Positions 1 to 5,304 of a stretch of DNA of 9,633 bases are shown here, one piece after another (within the stretch, counting starts at the first letter, position 1; each line of letters starts with the position of its first letter). Source of the DNA: CAVPPA01 sp050730755 (GTDB lineage: Bacteria > Patescibacteriota > Saccharimonadia > Saccharimonadales > UBA4665); assembly GCA_050730755.1 (NCBI GenBank), contig JBOHNR010000001.1:1-9633 (forward strand), in the 5' to 3' direction. A program made the translations under genes and the position numbers. The notes beneath the pieces are model-generated. The model ran no database searches. It worked only from the letters and a program-made list of their open reading frames with translations, and was not told the DNA's origin.

Positions 1-60
1 CGTCACGTTCGGCGCGGCGGACGCCACCGAAGAGGAGATCGAGGCGGCGCTGGCGGCCGT
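1..60 (+). other. GC-rich foreign-looking segment, ABC-ATPase-like reading
   Basis: This stretch is far more GC-rich than everything after it. In frame 2 it reads VTFGAADATEEEIEAAL, which resembles the segment following the Q-loop in ABC exporter ATPases, where a phrase like 'FG..dAteeEi..Al' is common. The reading does not continue into the SmpB tail, which starts at 61 in frame 1. In frame 1 these 60 bases give an Arg/Gly-rich string unlike SmpB. The composition break and frame break coincide near 60/61. The simplest reading is an assembly or library join, or a very recent insertion. The ABC assignment rests on about 18 residues and is tentative. Confidence 0.35.
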
Positions 61-171
61 TATATTAAACTGCGCATCGCCATGGGCAAGGGCAAAAAAC
101 GCTATGATAAGCGCCAGTCAATAAAAAAGCGCGAAGAATCGAGGCGACTAAATACTTTGAAATATCATTAA
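61..171 (+). CDS. smpB: SsrA-binding protein SmpB, C-terminal tail (partial)
   Basis: The visible 36 codons encode the C-terminal end of SmpB, which binds tmRNA and the ribosome during trans-translation to rescue stalled ribosomes. The reading YIKLRIAMGKGKKRYDKR, followed by QSIKKREESRR, matches the end of the SmpB barrel strand plus the hallmark GKK.YDKR..IKKRE basic tail that becomes helical in the decoding centre. It ends at TAA 169-171. The N-terminal ~110 residues are absent because the sequence to the left is unrelated GC-rich DNA in another frame. The gene is therefore either cut by a join at ~60 or disrupted. The family call is firm for such a short piece; whether the gene is intact in the genome cannot be seen. 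Confidence 0.8.
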   Translation, partial: YIKLRIAMGKGKKRYDKRQSIKKREESRRLNTLKYH

Positions 172-193
172 GCATTTTTAACAGAGGTCAGAT

Positions 194-223
194 TTGCTTT
201 AGACTAGGCTAACGGCATATAAT
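194..223 (+). promoter_or_regulatory. Promoter for the GT4 gene
   Basis: A perfect -10 hexamer TATAAT lies at 218-223, with a -35-like TTGCTT at 194-199 and an 18-bp spacer. It would start transcription around 230, giving a short leader that contains the AAAGGAG ribosome site at 237-243. This is the one clearly leadered promoter in the left block. Confidence 0.6.
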
Positions 224-248
224 AGAATTTCAAGAAAAAGGAGACTGA

Positions 249-1409
249 GTGAGGATCGCAATGATGGTCCGAGGCTATCTTCCTGCCCCAGGACCCGACG
301 ATATCGTCTATGCTCCGATTGAGATAGCCATAGAAATCAGCGAGGGACTAGCCCGTCGCGGTCACCAAGTCGACTTTTACGGACCAAGCGGTACCAGGTT
401 AAACGTACCGGTCCGAACCCGAGGCGTTCGGGCCCTGGTTCATGACGCAGATGAGTTCCATAAGCTACTAGCTAGCGTCGATCTACTGACTCACTATATT
501 CCCGGCCTCTGGGATCAATACTTAAGCAGCGAGATGTTTAAGCGGGCGGCCAAAGGCGAATATGATCTACTTCATTTTCACCACCCTGAAGCGGCGATGC
601 CTTTTGCCGGCCTTTTTCCAACAGTACCGGTGGTTTATACCTTGCACGATCCAATTCCTGGCTGGCTCCAGGAAACCTTTCAGATGTTTCATACACCAAA
701 CCAGTTTTATATATCAATCTCCAAAAACCAACGTCGTCCAGCCCCGGAATTAGCTTTCGCGTCGACTATCTATAACGGCATCGATCTAGGCGAATTCCCC
801 TATTCCCGGCAGCACGATAACTACCTGCTATTCGTCGGCCGGATTGTACCCGAAAAAGGCGTCCATAAGGCAATTGAGGTGGCTAAAAAGACTGGCCACC
901 GCCTAGTTATTATCGGCCCGACCTACGAAGATAAGATTGACTATTTTAACACTAGGATAAAACCCCACCTGAGTAAGCAAATCGAGTATTTAGGCTTTAT
1001 TGACCACCGCAAGCTAAAAAAACACTTCCAACACGCCAAAGCCCTGTTGTCGCCGATTCAATGGGAGGAACCATTCGGGCTGACGATGGTCGAGGCTATG
1101 GCCAGCGGCACGCCGGTGATTGCGTTTAACCGCGGTTCGGTACCGGAGATAGTCGCTGACGGTGAAACAGGCTATATCGTCGACAGTTTAAAAGAAATGG
1201 TCGAAGCGGTCGGCAAAGTTGACAAAATCAGCCGGCGAGCCTGTCATGAGAGGGTTGTCGAGTGCTTCTCGAACGAGAAAATGATTGACGGCTACGAAGC
1301 GGCATTTAAGAAAATCATTAAAGAAATGTCCCGTCCAGTTCTGCCAAGCAACCTGATAGGTCTAAAATCGCAGCGCTACGTCAGGTCAAAGATCAAGAAG
1401 TGGCTTTAA
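249..1409 (+). CDS. Glycosyltransferase family 4 (GT-B fold)
   Basis: A 386-residue GT-B glycosyltransferase, probably cytoplasmic or peripheral at the membrane, that moves a sugar from a nucleotide donor to a glycan, lipid or small acceptor. The N-terminal acceptor half has the usual MRIAMM strand and a 'GLARRGHQVDFYGP' helix-strand (residues 33-46). The C-terminal donor half opens with YNGID (175-179) and FVGRIVPEKG (195-204). It carries the GT4 E-x7-E motif, E274 to E282 in EPFGLTMVEAMASGTPVIA, and the nucleotide-sugar loop GSVPEIVADGETGYIV (296-311). Length is normal for GT4. The GTG start at 249 is chosen because AAAGGAG (237-243) sits 5 nt upstream and MRIAMM is the expected first strand. 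Donor and acceptor cannot be told from sequence. The GH13 enzyme nearby suggests a link to glucan or disaccharide metabolism, but the genes have separate promoters. Confidence 0.9.
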   Translation: MRIAMMVRGYLPAPGPDDIVYAPIEIAIEISEGLARRGHQVDFYGPSGTRLNVPVRTRGVRALVHDADEFHKLLASVDLLTHYIPGLWDQYLSSEMFKRAAKGEYDLLHFHHPEAAMPFAGLFPTVPVVYTLHDPIPGWLQETFQMFHTPNQFYISISKNQRRPAPELAFASTIYNGIDLGEFPYSRQHDNYLLFVGRIVPEKGVHKAIEVAKKTGHRLVIIGPTYEDKIDYFNTRIKPHLSKQIEYLGFIDHRKLKKHFQHAKALLSPIQWEEPFGLTMVEAMASGTPVIAFNRGSVPEIVADGETGYIVDSLKEMVEAVGKVDKISRRACHERVVECFSNEKMIDGYEAAFKKIIKEMSRPVLPSNLIGLKSQRYVRSKIKKWL

Positions 1410-1438
1410 GACCCGAAGGCAGTTTCGGTTGTCGATAG

Positions 1439-1444
1439 TATAAT
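1439..1444 (+). promoter_or_regulatory. -10 element, leaderless start for the DUF6941-like gene
   Basis: TATAAT ends 7 nt before the GTG start at 1452, so the predicted transcription start falls at or next to the first base of the start codon. No Shine-Dalgarno is present. No good -35 hexamer is visible at 16-18 bp spacing. Confidence 0.5.
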
Positions 1445-1451
1445 TTGAATT

Positions 1452-1859
1452 GTGATTAAAGCCGAATACCTGCTGTTTATAAACCGGATCGAGATTGACG
1501 CCAATAAGAGGGTCAACCTAAGCGGCGTTTCCGAGCGAGCTTATACGCCGAACGTACCAGTCAAGGTAACCGAGCTTAAATTAATTGTCCGGCTGGTGAC
1601 ATCAGATAATAAACCGATCCTAAAAAAGCCAATTAATATAAAAGTCGGCTTCAACCTCAAGGGCCAGGAAACTTCTAAGATCGAAGTACCTCAAATAGTT
1701 AACATTGAAAAAGACACCGGTTGGGTGCCTGTATTTGATATCAGCTCGGTCATTTTCCCCGATTATGGCAATTACCAAGTTAGTTTTTCGGTTAACGGTA
1801 AAGAGCTAATCAGCCGAGTTTTTTCGATTAAGAGCCAAAGGGAACTATCCGAAACCTAG
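1452..1859 (+). CDS. Small beta-rich protein, DUF6941-like
   Basis: A 135-residue soluble protein with no signal peptide and no membrane segment. The N-terminus IKAEYLLFINRIEIDANKRVNLSGV, alternating hydrophobic strands (KLIVRLV near 43-49, INIKVGFNLKG near 61-71) and the end DYGNYQVSFSVNGKEL (104-119) give an all-beta, immunoglobulin-like pattern. It resembles the DUF6941 family, whose members start with an 'eyalfcddvr.e..gklsliGv' phrase and end with a 'pG.Y.f.v..dg' strand. The family has no established function. The gene starts at GTG 1452 directly after a -10 box, suggesting a leaderless mRNA. It lies 42 bp after the glycosyltransferase and 48 bp before the GH13 gene, on the same strand. 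The family match is from memory of its pattern and is moderate only. Confidence 0.7.
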   Translation: MIKAEYLLFINRIEIDANKRVNLSGVSERAYTPNVPVKVTELKLIVRLVTSDNKPILKKPINIKVGFNLKGQETSKIEVPQIVNIEKDTGWVPVFDISSVIFPDYGNYQVSFSVNGKELISRVFSIKSQRELSET

Positions 1860-1894
1860 ATAAGCTGGCCAGATTCGCTCAGAAATGTAGCCTG

Positions 1895-1900
1895 TATACT
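1895..1900 (+). promoter_or_regulatory. -10 element, leaderless start for the GH13 gene
   Basis: TATACT at 1895-1900 (preceded by TG at 1893-1894) ends 7 nt before the ATG at 1908, again predicting a transcript that begins at or within a base of the start codon. There is no Shine-Dalgarno. The -35 region is weak. Confidence 0.5.
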
Positions 1901-1907
1901 AATAGTT

Positions 1908-3500
1908 ATGCCATACCGAAAAGCCTCAGCCTTCCCGCCAGGGCTAACTGTTTACCAGATTTATCCCAGAAGTTTTAAAGATAGCAACAATGACGGTATT
2001 GGCGATCTGCTAGGTATTATTAGTAAGCTCGACTACATTAAAGACCTCGGTGTTGATGCCATTTGGCTTTGCCCAATTTTTCCCTCGCCGATGGTTGATT
2101 TTGGTTATGATATTTCCGAATACCAAGACGTTGACCCGATCTTTGGCAACTTGAGCGATCTTGAGCGCTTAATTGAACAAGCCCATAAACGCGGTATCCG
2201 GATTTTGCTTGACCTGGTCGCCAACCATACGTCTGACCAACATGAGTGGTTTAGACAATCTAAAAGTTCCAGAGATAACCCAAAGCGCAGTTGGTATATC
2301 TGGCGAGACGGGCAAACAGGCGACCAGCCGCCCAATAACTGGCTGGCTTTATTTGGCGGCTCAGCTTGGGAATTCGATCCTCTAACCCGCCAATATTACA
2401 TGCACTCCTTCGCTAAACAGCAACCAGACCTAAACTGGCAAAATGAAGAAGTCCGTCAGGCGATTAAACAGGTTATGAATTTTTGGCTAAAAAAAGGCGT
2501 TGATGGTTTCCGGATGGACGCCGTTAACTTCTACGCTAAAGACCCGTCATTTTCTGATGATCCGGTTAATCCGGCTTTCAACGCCCACCGGGATAGCCCC
2601 TACGACCAGCTACTCCATTACAAAAGTATGGGACAGCCCAAAATGTTTGACTATCTTAGAGAGCTGACCGGGGTCTTGGAGAGCTATGGCGACCGCTTCA
2701 TGATTTTGGAGGCTAGTTTCAGTATCCTTTTTGACGTTACCAGTTATATAAATTTTTACCGAAATACCGATACCCGTGTAGCATCACCCTTTAATTTTAT
2801 TGACTTATACCTACCCTGGGATGCCATAAATTTTCAACGCTTCATAAATGACTTCCAAGGCCGGATGCTGCCCAGTTATACGCCAGTCTACATGACAGGC
2901 AACCATGATCGGCCGCGCTTGGCAACTCGAATTGGGGCTGATTCAATTAAGGCGGCGGCTGTCTTATTCTTAACTTTACCAGGTGCTTCAGTAATTTATT
3001 ATGGCGAAGAAATCGGCATGGAAAACAGCGATATAGCTATCAGTCACACCCAGGATGTTTACGAGAAAAACATACCTGGCCTGGGCTTAGGCCGTGACCC
3101 TGAGCGAACGCCGATGCAATGGTCGAACGCCCCTAACGCCGGCTTCTCAGGCCATGAGCCATGGCTGCCCATCGGCCAAAACTACCTTGATTGTAATGTC
3201 CAAGCGGAAATACAAGTTAAGAACTCAGTTCTTAACTTGTATAAAGTCCTGGTATCTCTTAGGTCTGGTTCAGATGCAATCAGCAAGGGAACTTACCAGC
3301 CCTTAGAGCTAACCCATCCGGACTTACTCGGTTTTATTCGAGAATATAAGAGGCATAAGCTGGCAATTGTTATAAACTTCTCGAAAGCTCACCCGGCACC
3401 GTGCATTGTTAACGGAAAATTAATCCTTTCAACATATGGCGAGTCAGTTGCGCAAAATTTATTACAACCACTGGAAGCAAGGATTTTAGAGCTGGACTGA
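1908..3500 (+). CDS. GH13 alpha-glucosidase / oligo-1,6-glucosidase-type enzyme
   Basis: A 530-residue (beta/alpha)8-barrel alpha-amylase-family enzyme, the usual length for oligo-1,6-glucosidases, alpha-glucosidases and trehalose-converting relatives. Conserved regions appear in order: VYQIYPRSFKDSNNDGIGDL (15-34), region I DLVANHTSD (102-110), QPDLN (172-176), region II GFRMDAVNF with nucleophile D204, region III MILEASF with acid/base E268, and region IV GNHDRPR with transition-state stabiliser D334. PGASVIYYGEEIGM (358-371) and DPERTPMQW (397-405) are also typical. QPDLN is the signature associated with the oligo-1,6-glucosidase side of GH13, so hydrolysis or transfer at the end of small alpha-glucosides is likely. 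The usual 'GE' of region III is replaced by 'LEA', a mild variation. No signal peptide is seen, so it probably acts in the cytoplasm. A C-terminal beta domain follows from ~450. The exact substrate (isomaltose, trehalose, sucrose or maltose) is not decidable here. Confidence 0.93.
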   Translation: MPYRKASAFPPGLTVYQIYPRSFKDSNNDGIGDLLGIISKLDYIKDLGVDAIWLCPIFPSPMVDFGYDISEYQDVDPIFGNLSDLERLIEQAHKRGIRILLDLVANHTSDQHEWFRQSKSSRDNPKRSWYIWRDGQTGDQPPNNWLALFGGSAWEFDPLTRQYYMHSFAKQQPDLNWQNEEVRQAIKQVMNFWLKKGVDGFRMDAVNFYAKDPSFSDDPVNPAFNAHRDSPYDQLLHYKSMGQPKMFDYLRELTGVLESYGDRFMILEASFSILFDVTSYINFYRNTDTRVASPFNFIDLYLPWDAINFQRFINDFQGRMLPSYTPVYMTGNHDRPRLATRIGADSIKAAAVLFLTLPGASVIYYGEEIGMENSDIAISHTQDVYEKNIPGLGLGRDPERTPMQWSNAPNAGFSGHEPWLPIGQNYLDCNVQAEIQVKNSVLNLYKVLVSLRSGSDAISKGTYQPLELTHPDLLGFIREYKRHKLAIVINFSKAHPAPCIVNGKLILSTYGESVAQNLLQPLEARILELD

Positions 3501-3529
3501 TATTTCTTAGTAGCCAAAAACAGATGACA

Positions 3530-3558
3530 TTGTCAGATCAAAAAGAGTTCTATATAAT
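3530..3558 (+). promoter_or_regulatory. Promoter for tRNA-Asn
   Basis: TTGTCA (3530-3535) and TATAAT (3553-3558) with an ideal 17-bp spacer. It is the strongest consensus promoter in the window and is placed about 55 bp upstream of the mature tRNA 5' end, leaving room for a short 5' leader for RNase P to remove. Confidence 0.75.
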
Positions 3559-3620
3559 CCCTTCTGCGATCTGAAAACCGAGCTTTCAAGAAAAACCGTC
3601 GCTAAGTGTCAGCTTAATAT

Positions 3621-3695
3621 TCCGGGGTAGCTCAGTGGTAGAGCGAGGGACTGTTAATCCCCAGGTCGCTGGTTCGAATCCAGTCCCCGGAGCCA
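3621..3695 (+). tRNA. tRNA-Asn (anticodon GTT)
   Basis: A complete 75-nt cloverleaf. The acceptor TCCGGGG (3621-3627) pairs perfectly with CCCCGGA (3685-3691). The D-stem is GCTC/GAGC (3630-3633 / 3641-3644). The anticodon loop CTGTTAA (3651-3657) carries GTT at 3653-3655. The T-arm is GCTGG-TTCGAAT-CCAGT (3668-3684), with one G-T pair. Discriminator G is at 3692 and CCA is encoded at 3693-3695. The first pair of the anticodon stem is an A3646-C3662 mismatch, a small oddity. It has its own promoter and terminator. Its 3' end is the source or target of the repeat at 5197-5263 and resembles the short repeats between the accessory genes downstream. Confidence 0.96.
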
Positions 3696-3738
3696 GACCA
3701 AGCACTAACAGAGGTAGACCGAGTTCCTAGACCGGTCT
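3672..3738 (+). repeat. Direct repeat copy 1: tRNA-Asn 3' end plus terminator stem (att-like)
   Basis: From the last T-stem base through the terminator stem, this segment is repeated at 5197-5263. The first 34 bases (3672-3705 and 5197-5230) are identical. The rest shows scattered substitutions and small indels. A repeat that starts inside the T-arm of an intact tRNA and reappears ~1.5 kb downstream is the classic footprint of site-specific integration at a tRNA 3' end. This copy belongs to the intact tRNA. Confidence 0.8.
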
Positions 3739-3750
3739 TTCTTTATTTTT
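3716..3750 (+). terminator. Rho-independent terminator of tRNA-Asn
   Basis: The stem AGACCG (3716-3721) / CGGTCT (3733-3738), with an 11-nt loop, is followed by a T-rich tract to 3750. It sits about 20 nt after the CCA end of the tRNA. The second copy of this hairpin at 5241-5263 has lost the T tract. Confidence 0.7.
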
Positions 3751-3784
3751 GGCATCTTCTTCTTAAAAACCCACCTCTGTTGTC

Positions 3785-3802
3785 GGTTCGAACCCAGTCC
3801 TC
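3785..3802 (+). repeat. Degenerate copy of the tRNA-Asn T-arm
   Basis: The sequence GGTTCGAACCCAGTCCTC matches the tRNA-Asn T-loop and 3' strand (3671-3688) with two substitutions and then diverges before the GGAGCCA end. It lies only ~90 bp after the tRNA, inside the repeat-bounded insert. It looks like a decayed remnant of an earlier integration or a nested attachment site. Confidence 0.55.
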
Positions 3803-3872
3803 ATATTGTCATAAGTGGTTGGAACTGTTCAAATGGCTTCAATTTATCTATTTACTCCTGCTATTACGTTCC

Positions 3873-3928
3873 GGAACCGACCAGTTCGCCCTACGGCGGC
3901 TGAGCAGCCGAAAAGCCGACCGGGTTCC
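3873..3928. other. GC-rich hairpin region containing a site-like motif
   Basis: GGAACC (3873-3878) and GGTTCC (3923-3928) form an outer stem. Inside it CGGCT (3897-3901) and AGCCG (3906-3910) form a tight hairpin with a GAGC loop. The segment is much more GC-rich than its neighbours and lies between the tRNA and the 3' end of the minus-strand gene. It includes TTC at 3885-3887 followed by GGCTGAGC at 3898-3905, the same two blocks at the same spacing as in the repeat at 6479-6498. It has no T tract on either strand, so it is not a standard terminator. It may be a structured recombination site or an RNA element. Confidence 0.45.
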
Positions 3929-3941
3929 ATGACGGGCAGTA

Positions 3942-4475
3942 TTAATTAACGTCCGCAATAATCTTTCTGGCTAATTCCTGCAACTTGGTATTAGGTAAGT
4001 CCTGAATATCACCGTAATGATGTTCCCACTTTTTGCCCCGATGATAGTAGGTGGCATTGCTGCCGTATTTTTTGAAAAAACTGTTGATACTTTCGACATA
4101 ATTACCGCCGACAAAGTTATTTTGCGCAAACGAAATAAAAACTTCGCTTTTACCCTTTTTGTTAACAATAAAATCCTGTTTAAAGTAAGGCTGTTGCTTC
4201 TTAACAACGTTCACAAGGTCTACATACCAGAGTCCAATAATTTGATCTTCATGAAGTGGATGAGTCGATGGAGCATGCGATGTAATGAGATAAGGTATCT
4301 TTCTAAAACGTCTAGGGTGACGAAGCTTGAGAGAATTTCTAAAATCTTTATTCTTCTCAATCCAATCTAATAACTGGTCCGATAGCTGATAATGATCGTG
4401 GTCATAAAAAGCTCTTATTGCTCCTGAAAAGAAGATTTCAAAGTTTTTAAACAGCCATATCTGTAACCTTTTCAT
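3942..4475 (-). CDS. Hypothetical protein, no recognised family
   Basis: A 177-residue protein that I do not recognise. It begins MKRLQIWLFKNFEIFFSGAI, a hydrophobic stretch that is probably the first amphipathic helix rather than a signal peptide. It is rich in aromatic and basic residues, with a basic patch LKLRHPRRFRKIPY (49-62), several histidines (H67, H72, H75) and HEDQIIGLWYVDL (75-87). The C-terminal half alternates strand-like pieces (SEVFISFA, ATYYHRGKKWEHHYGDI). The ATG at 4475 is 6 nt downstream of a minus-strand TACAAT, so the mRNA is probably leaderless. It is the only minus-strand gene in the window. It diverges from the zinc-ribbon gene across 43 bp and lies inside the insert bounded by tRNA-Asn repeats. 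Composition is visibly more AT-rich than the genes left of the tRNA, consistent with acquisition. Confidence 0.7.
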   Translation of the reverse strand: MKRLQIWLFKNFEIFFSGAIRAFYDHDHYQLSDQLLDWIEKNKDFRNSLKLRHPRRFRKIPYLITSHAPSTHPLHEDQIIGLWYVDLVNVVKKQQPYFKQDFIVNKKGKSEVFISFAQNNFVGGNYVESINSFFKKYGSNATYYHRGKKWEHHYGDIQDLPNTKLQELARKIIADVN

Positions 4476-4481
4476 TAATAA

Positions 4482-4512
4482 ATTGTAGCCGTTTTTAACT
4501 TAGGCGTACAAT
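4482..4512. promoter_or_regulatory. Symmetric divergent promoter
   Basis: The segment begins with ATTGTA (4482-4487) and ends with TACAAT (4507-4512), an inverted pair. On + the -35-like TTGTAG (4483-4488) and -10 TACAAT (4507-4512) are 18 bp apart, and the ATG at 4519 follows 6 nt later. On - the -35-like TTGTAC (4511-4506) and -10 TACAAT (4487-4482) are also 18 bp apart, and the ATG at 4475 follows 6 nt later. Each -10 overlaps the -35 of the opposing gene, so two polymerases could not occupy it together. Only a 43-bp gap separates the two start codons. Confidence 0.6.
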
Positions 4513-4518
4513 ACGACT

Positions 4519-5172
4519 ATGAATTCAGTTAGGGCTGGCGTTAAATTCTGTTCAAATTGCGGCAAGAAAGTCAAAGCTACAGACAAGTTTTGCGCATTTT
4601 GTGGCTCAAAAATATCCAGTACTGCTACTAAATCACAAAAGGTAGCATATAGAGCTTTAGAAATCTACAATTTAAAAGGAGAACAACAGAAAAAGATTAC
4701 CAGTTTACTTCCAGCACAAAGCTGGACGATGTTAAGTTTTTTTGCAAAGCAATATACAGACGTATTCTCTAAGGAATTCGGATGCACTGAAGATGTTTTA
4801 AAAAAACTGTTCGACAGTTTCAACACAGCATTTGCTATAGGTTTATTCATTTGGATAGCTGAACAGGAAATCAACCATAACGAAATAGTATTTCGACGAG
4901 TTCGTTTCGATGGAGACAAAAAAATAAAAGAGTATGACAGCTTTGTCAACGAGTGGAACAATGTTGTGAATGTTTCGTACGCATCTGACCAAATTCTTCC
5001 GGGAGAATCCAGATACGCAATTGGTGTATTCGGTAAAATTGCAACAAATGTCGTTTACGATGATATGGAAACCGTGCTTAGTGACAAAGAATATGAACGT
5101 TATCGTGAAGCAATTCCCGATGCAATTCTCAGGGGCTACTTATTATATGTGTTCTTTGATGGGGTTGATTGA
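4519..5172 (+). CDS. Zinc-ribbon protein of unknown function
   Basis: A 217-residue protein. The N-terminus FCSNCGKKVKATDKFCAFCG places four cysteines at 11, 14, 25 and 28 in the CxxC-x10-CxxC spacing of a small zinc ribbon, as found in many bacterial 'zinc-ribbon domain' proteins. The remaining ~185 residues are not recognised. They look mostly helical, contain a hydrophobic segment FAIGLFIWIAEQE (104-116) that may be a buried helix, and end in a hydrophobic FDGVD tail. The AT-rich composition matches the divergent neighbour and differs from the left block. The start at 4519 puts the ribbon at the N-terminus and lies 6 nt after TACAAT. The divergent pairing with the minus-strand gene suggests shared regulation or partnership. 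Confidence 0.75.
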   Translation: MNSVRAGVKFCSNCGKKVKATDKFCAFCGSKISSTATKSQKVAYRALEIYNLKGEQQKKITSLLPAQSWTMLSFFAKQYTDVFSKEFGCTEDVLKKLFDSFNTAFAIGLFIWIAEQEINHNEIVFRRVRFDGDKKIKEYDSFVNEWNNVVNVSYASDQILPGESRYAIGVFGKIATNVVYDDMETVLSDKEYERYREAIPDAILRGYLLYVFFDGVD

Positions 5173-5196
5173 TTTCGGTATTTTAAAATGAGGGGC

Positions 5197-5263
5197 GTTC
5201 GAATCCAGTCCCCGGAGCCAGACCAAGCACCAACAGGGGTAGACCGGGTTCTAGAGATCGGTC
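5197..5263 (+). repeat. Direct repeat copy 2: tRNA-Asn 3' end without the tRNA (att-like)
   Basis: This copies the last ~24 nt of tRNA-Asn including GAGCCA, plus the adjacent downstream sequence and terminator stem. Upstream of 5197 there is no tRNA 5' half. The first 34 bases are identical to 3672-3705. Later bases differ at several positions and the T tract after the hairpin (AGACCG 5241-5246 / CGGTC 5259-5263) is gone. It marks the distal edge of the insert carrying the divergent pair and could be an attR-like end. Divergence in the outer part suggests that the insertion is not recent. Confidence 0.78.
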
Positions 5264-5291
5264 ACTCTTGGGTTTAATAGGAGCTGTGGAG

Positions 5292-5297
5292 TATCAC
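5292..5297 (+). promoter_or_regulatory. Possible -10 element for the 5305 gene
   Basis: TATCAC lies 7 nt before the ATG at 5305, and TTGGGT (5268-5273) lies 18 bp upstream. Both hexamers are weak, but the placement repeats the leaderless layout seen at neighbouring genes. GGAG at 5288-5291 is 13 nt from the ATG, too far for a normal ribosome site. Confidence 0.35.
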
Positions 5298-5304
5298 GAC
5301 TCAT

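Noticed and set aside
562..753. Open frame inside the glycosyltransferase in another frame
   Set aside because: It lies wholly within a well-supported GT4 gene and shows no domain or start signal. The same applies to 2105-2335(-), 2173-2385, 3094-3306, 4665-4961(-), 5637-5834(-), 5871-6158(-) and 7631-7852(-).
1413..1428. Terminator CCGAA/TTCGG after the glycosyltransferase
   Set aside because: Only five pairs and no T run. It overlaps the upstream promoter region of the next gene and may be chance.
3498..3500. TGA recoded as glycine or tryptophan (as in some CPR lineages)
   Set aside because: TGA at 3498-3500 and 5170-5172 ends proteins of expected length, and the reading beyond is not conserved-looking. 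TGG and GGN are used normally.
4017..4370. Plus-strand 117-codon frame opposite the minus-strand hypothetical gene
   Set aside because: It has no promoter or ribosome site at its start. The minus-strand frame has a -10 six bases from its ATG and a more protein-like sequence.
5198..5220. A second tRNA-Asn gene
   Set aside because: Only the 3' quarter is present. The sequence to the left has no D-arm, anticodon arm or acceptor 5' strand.
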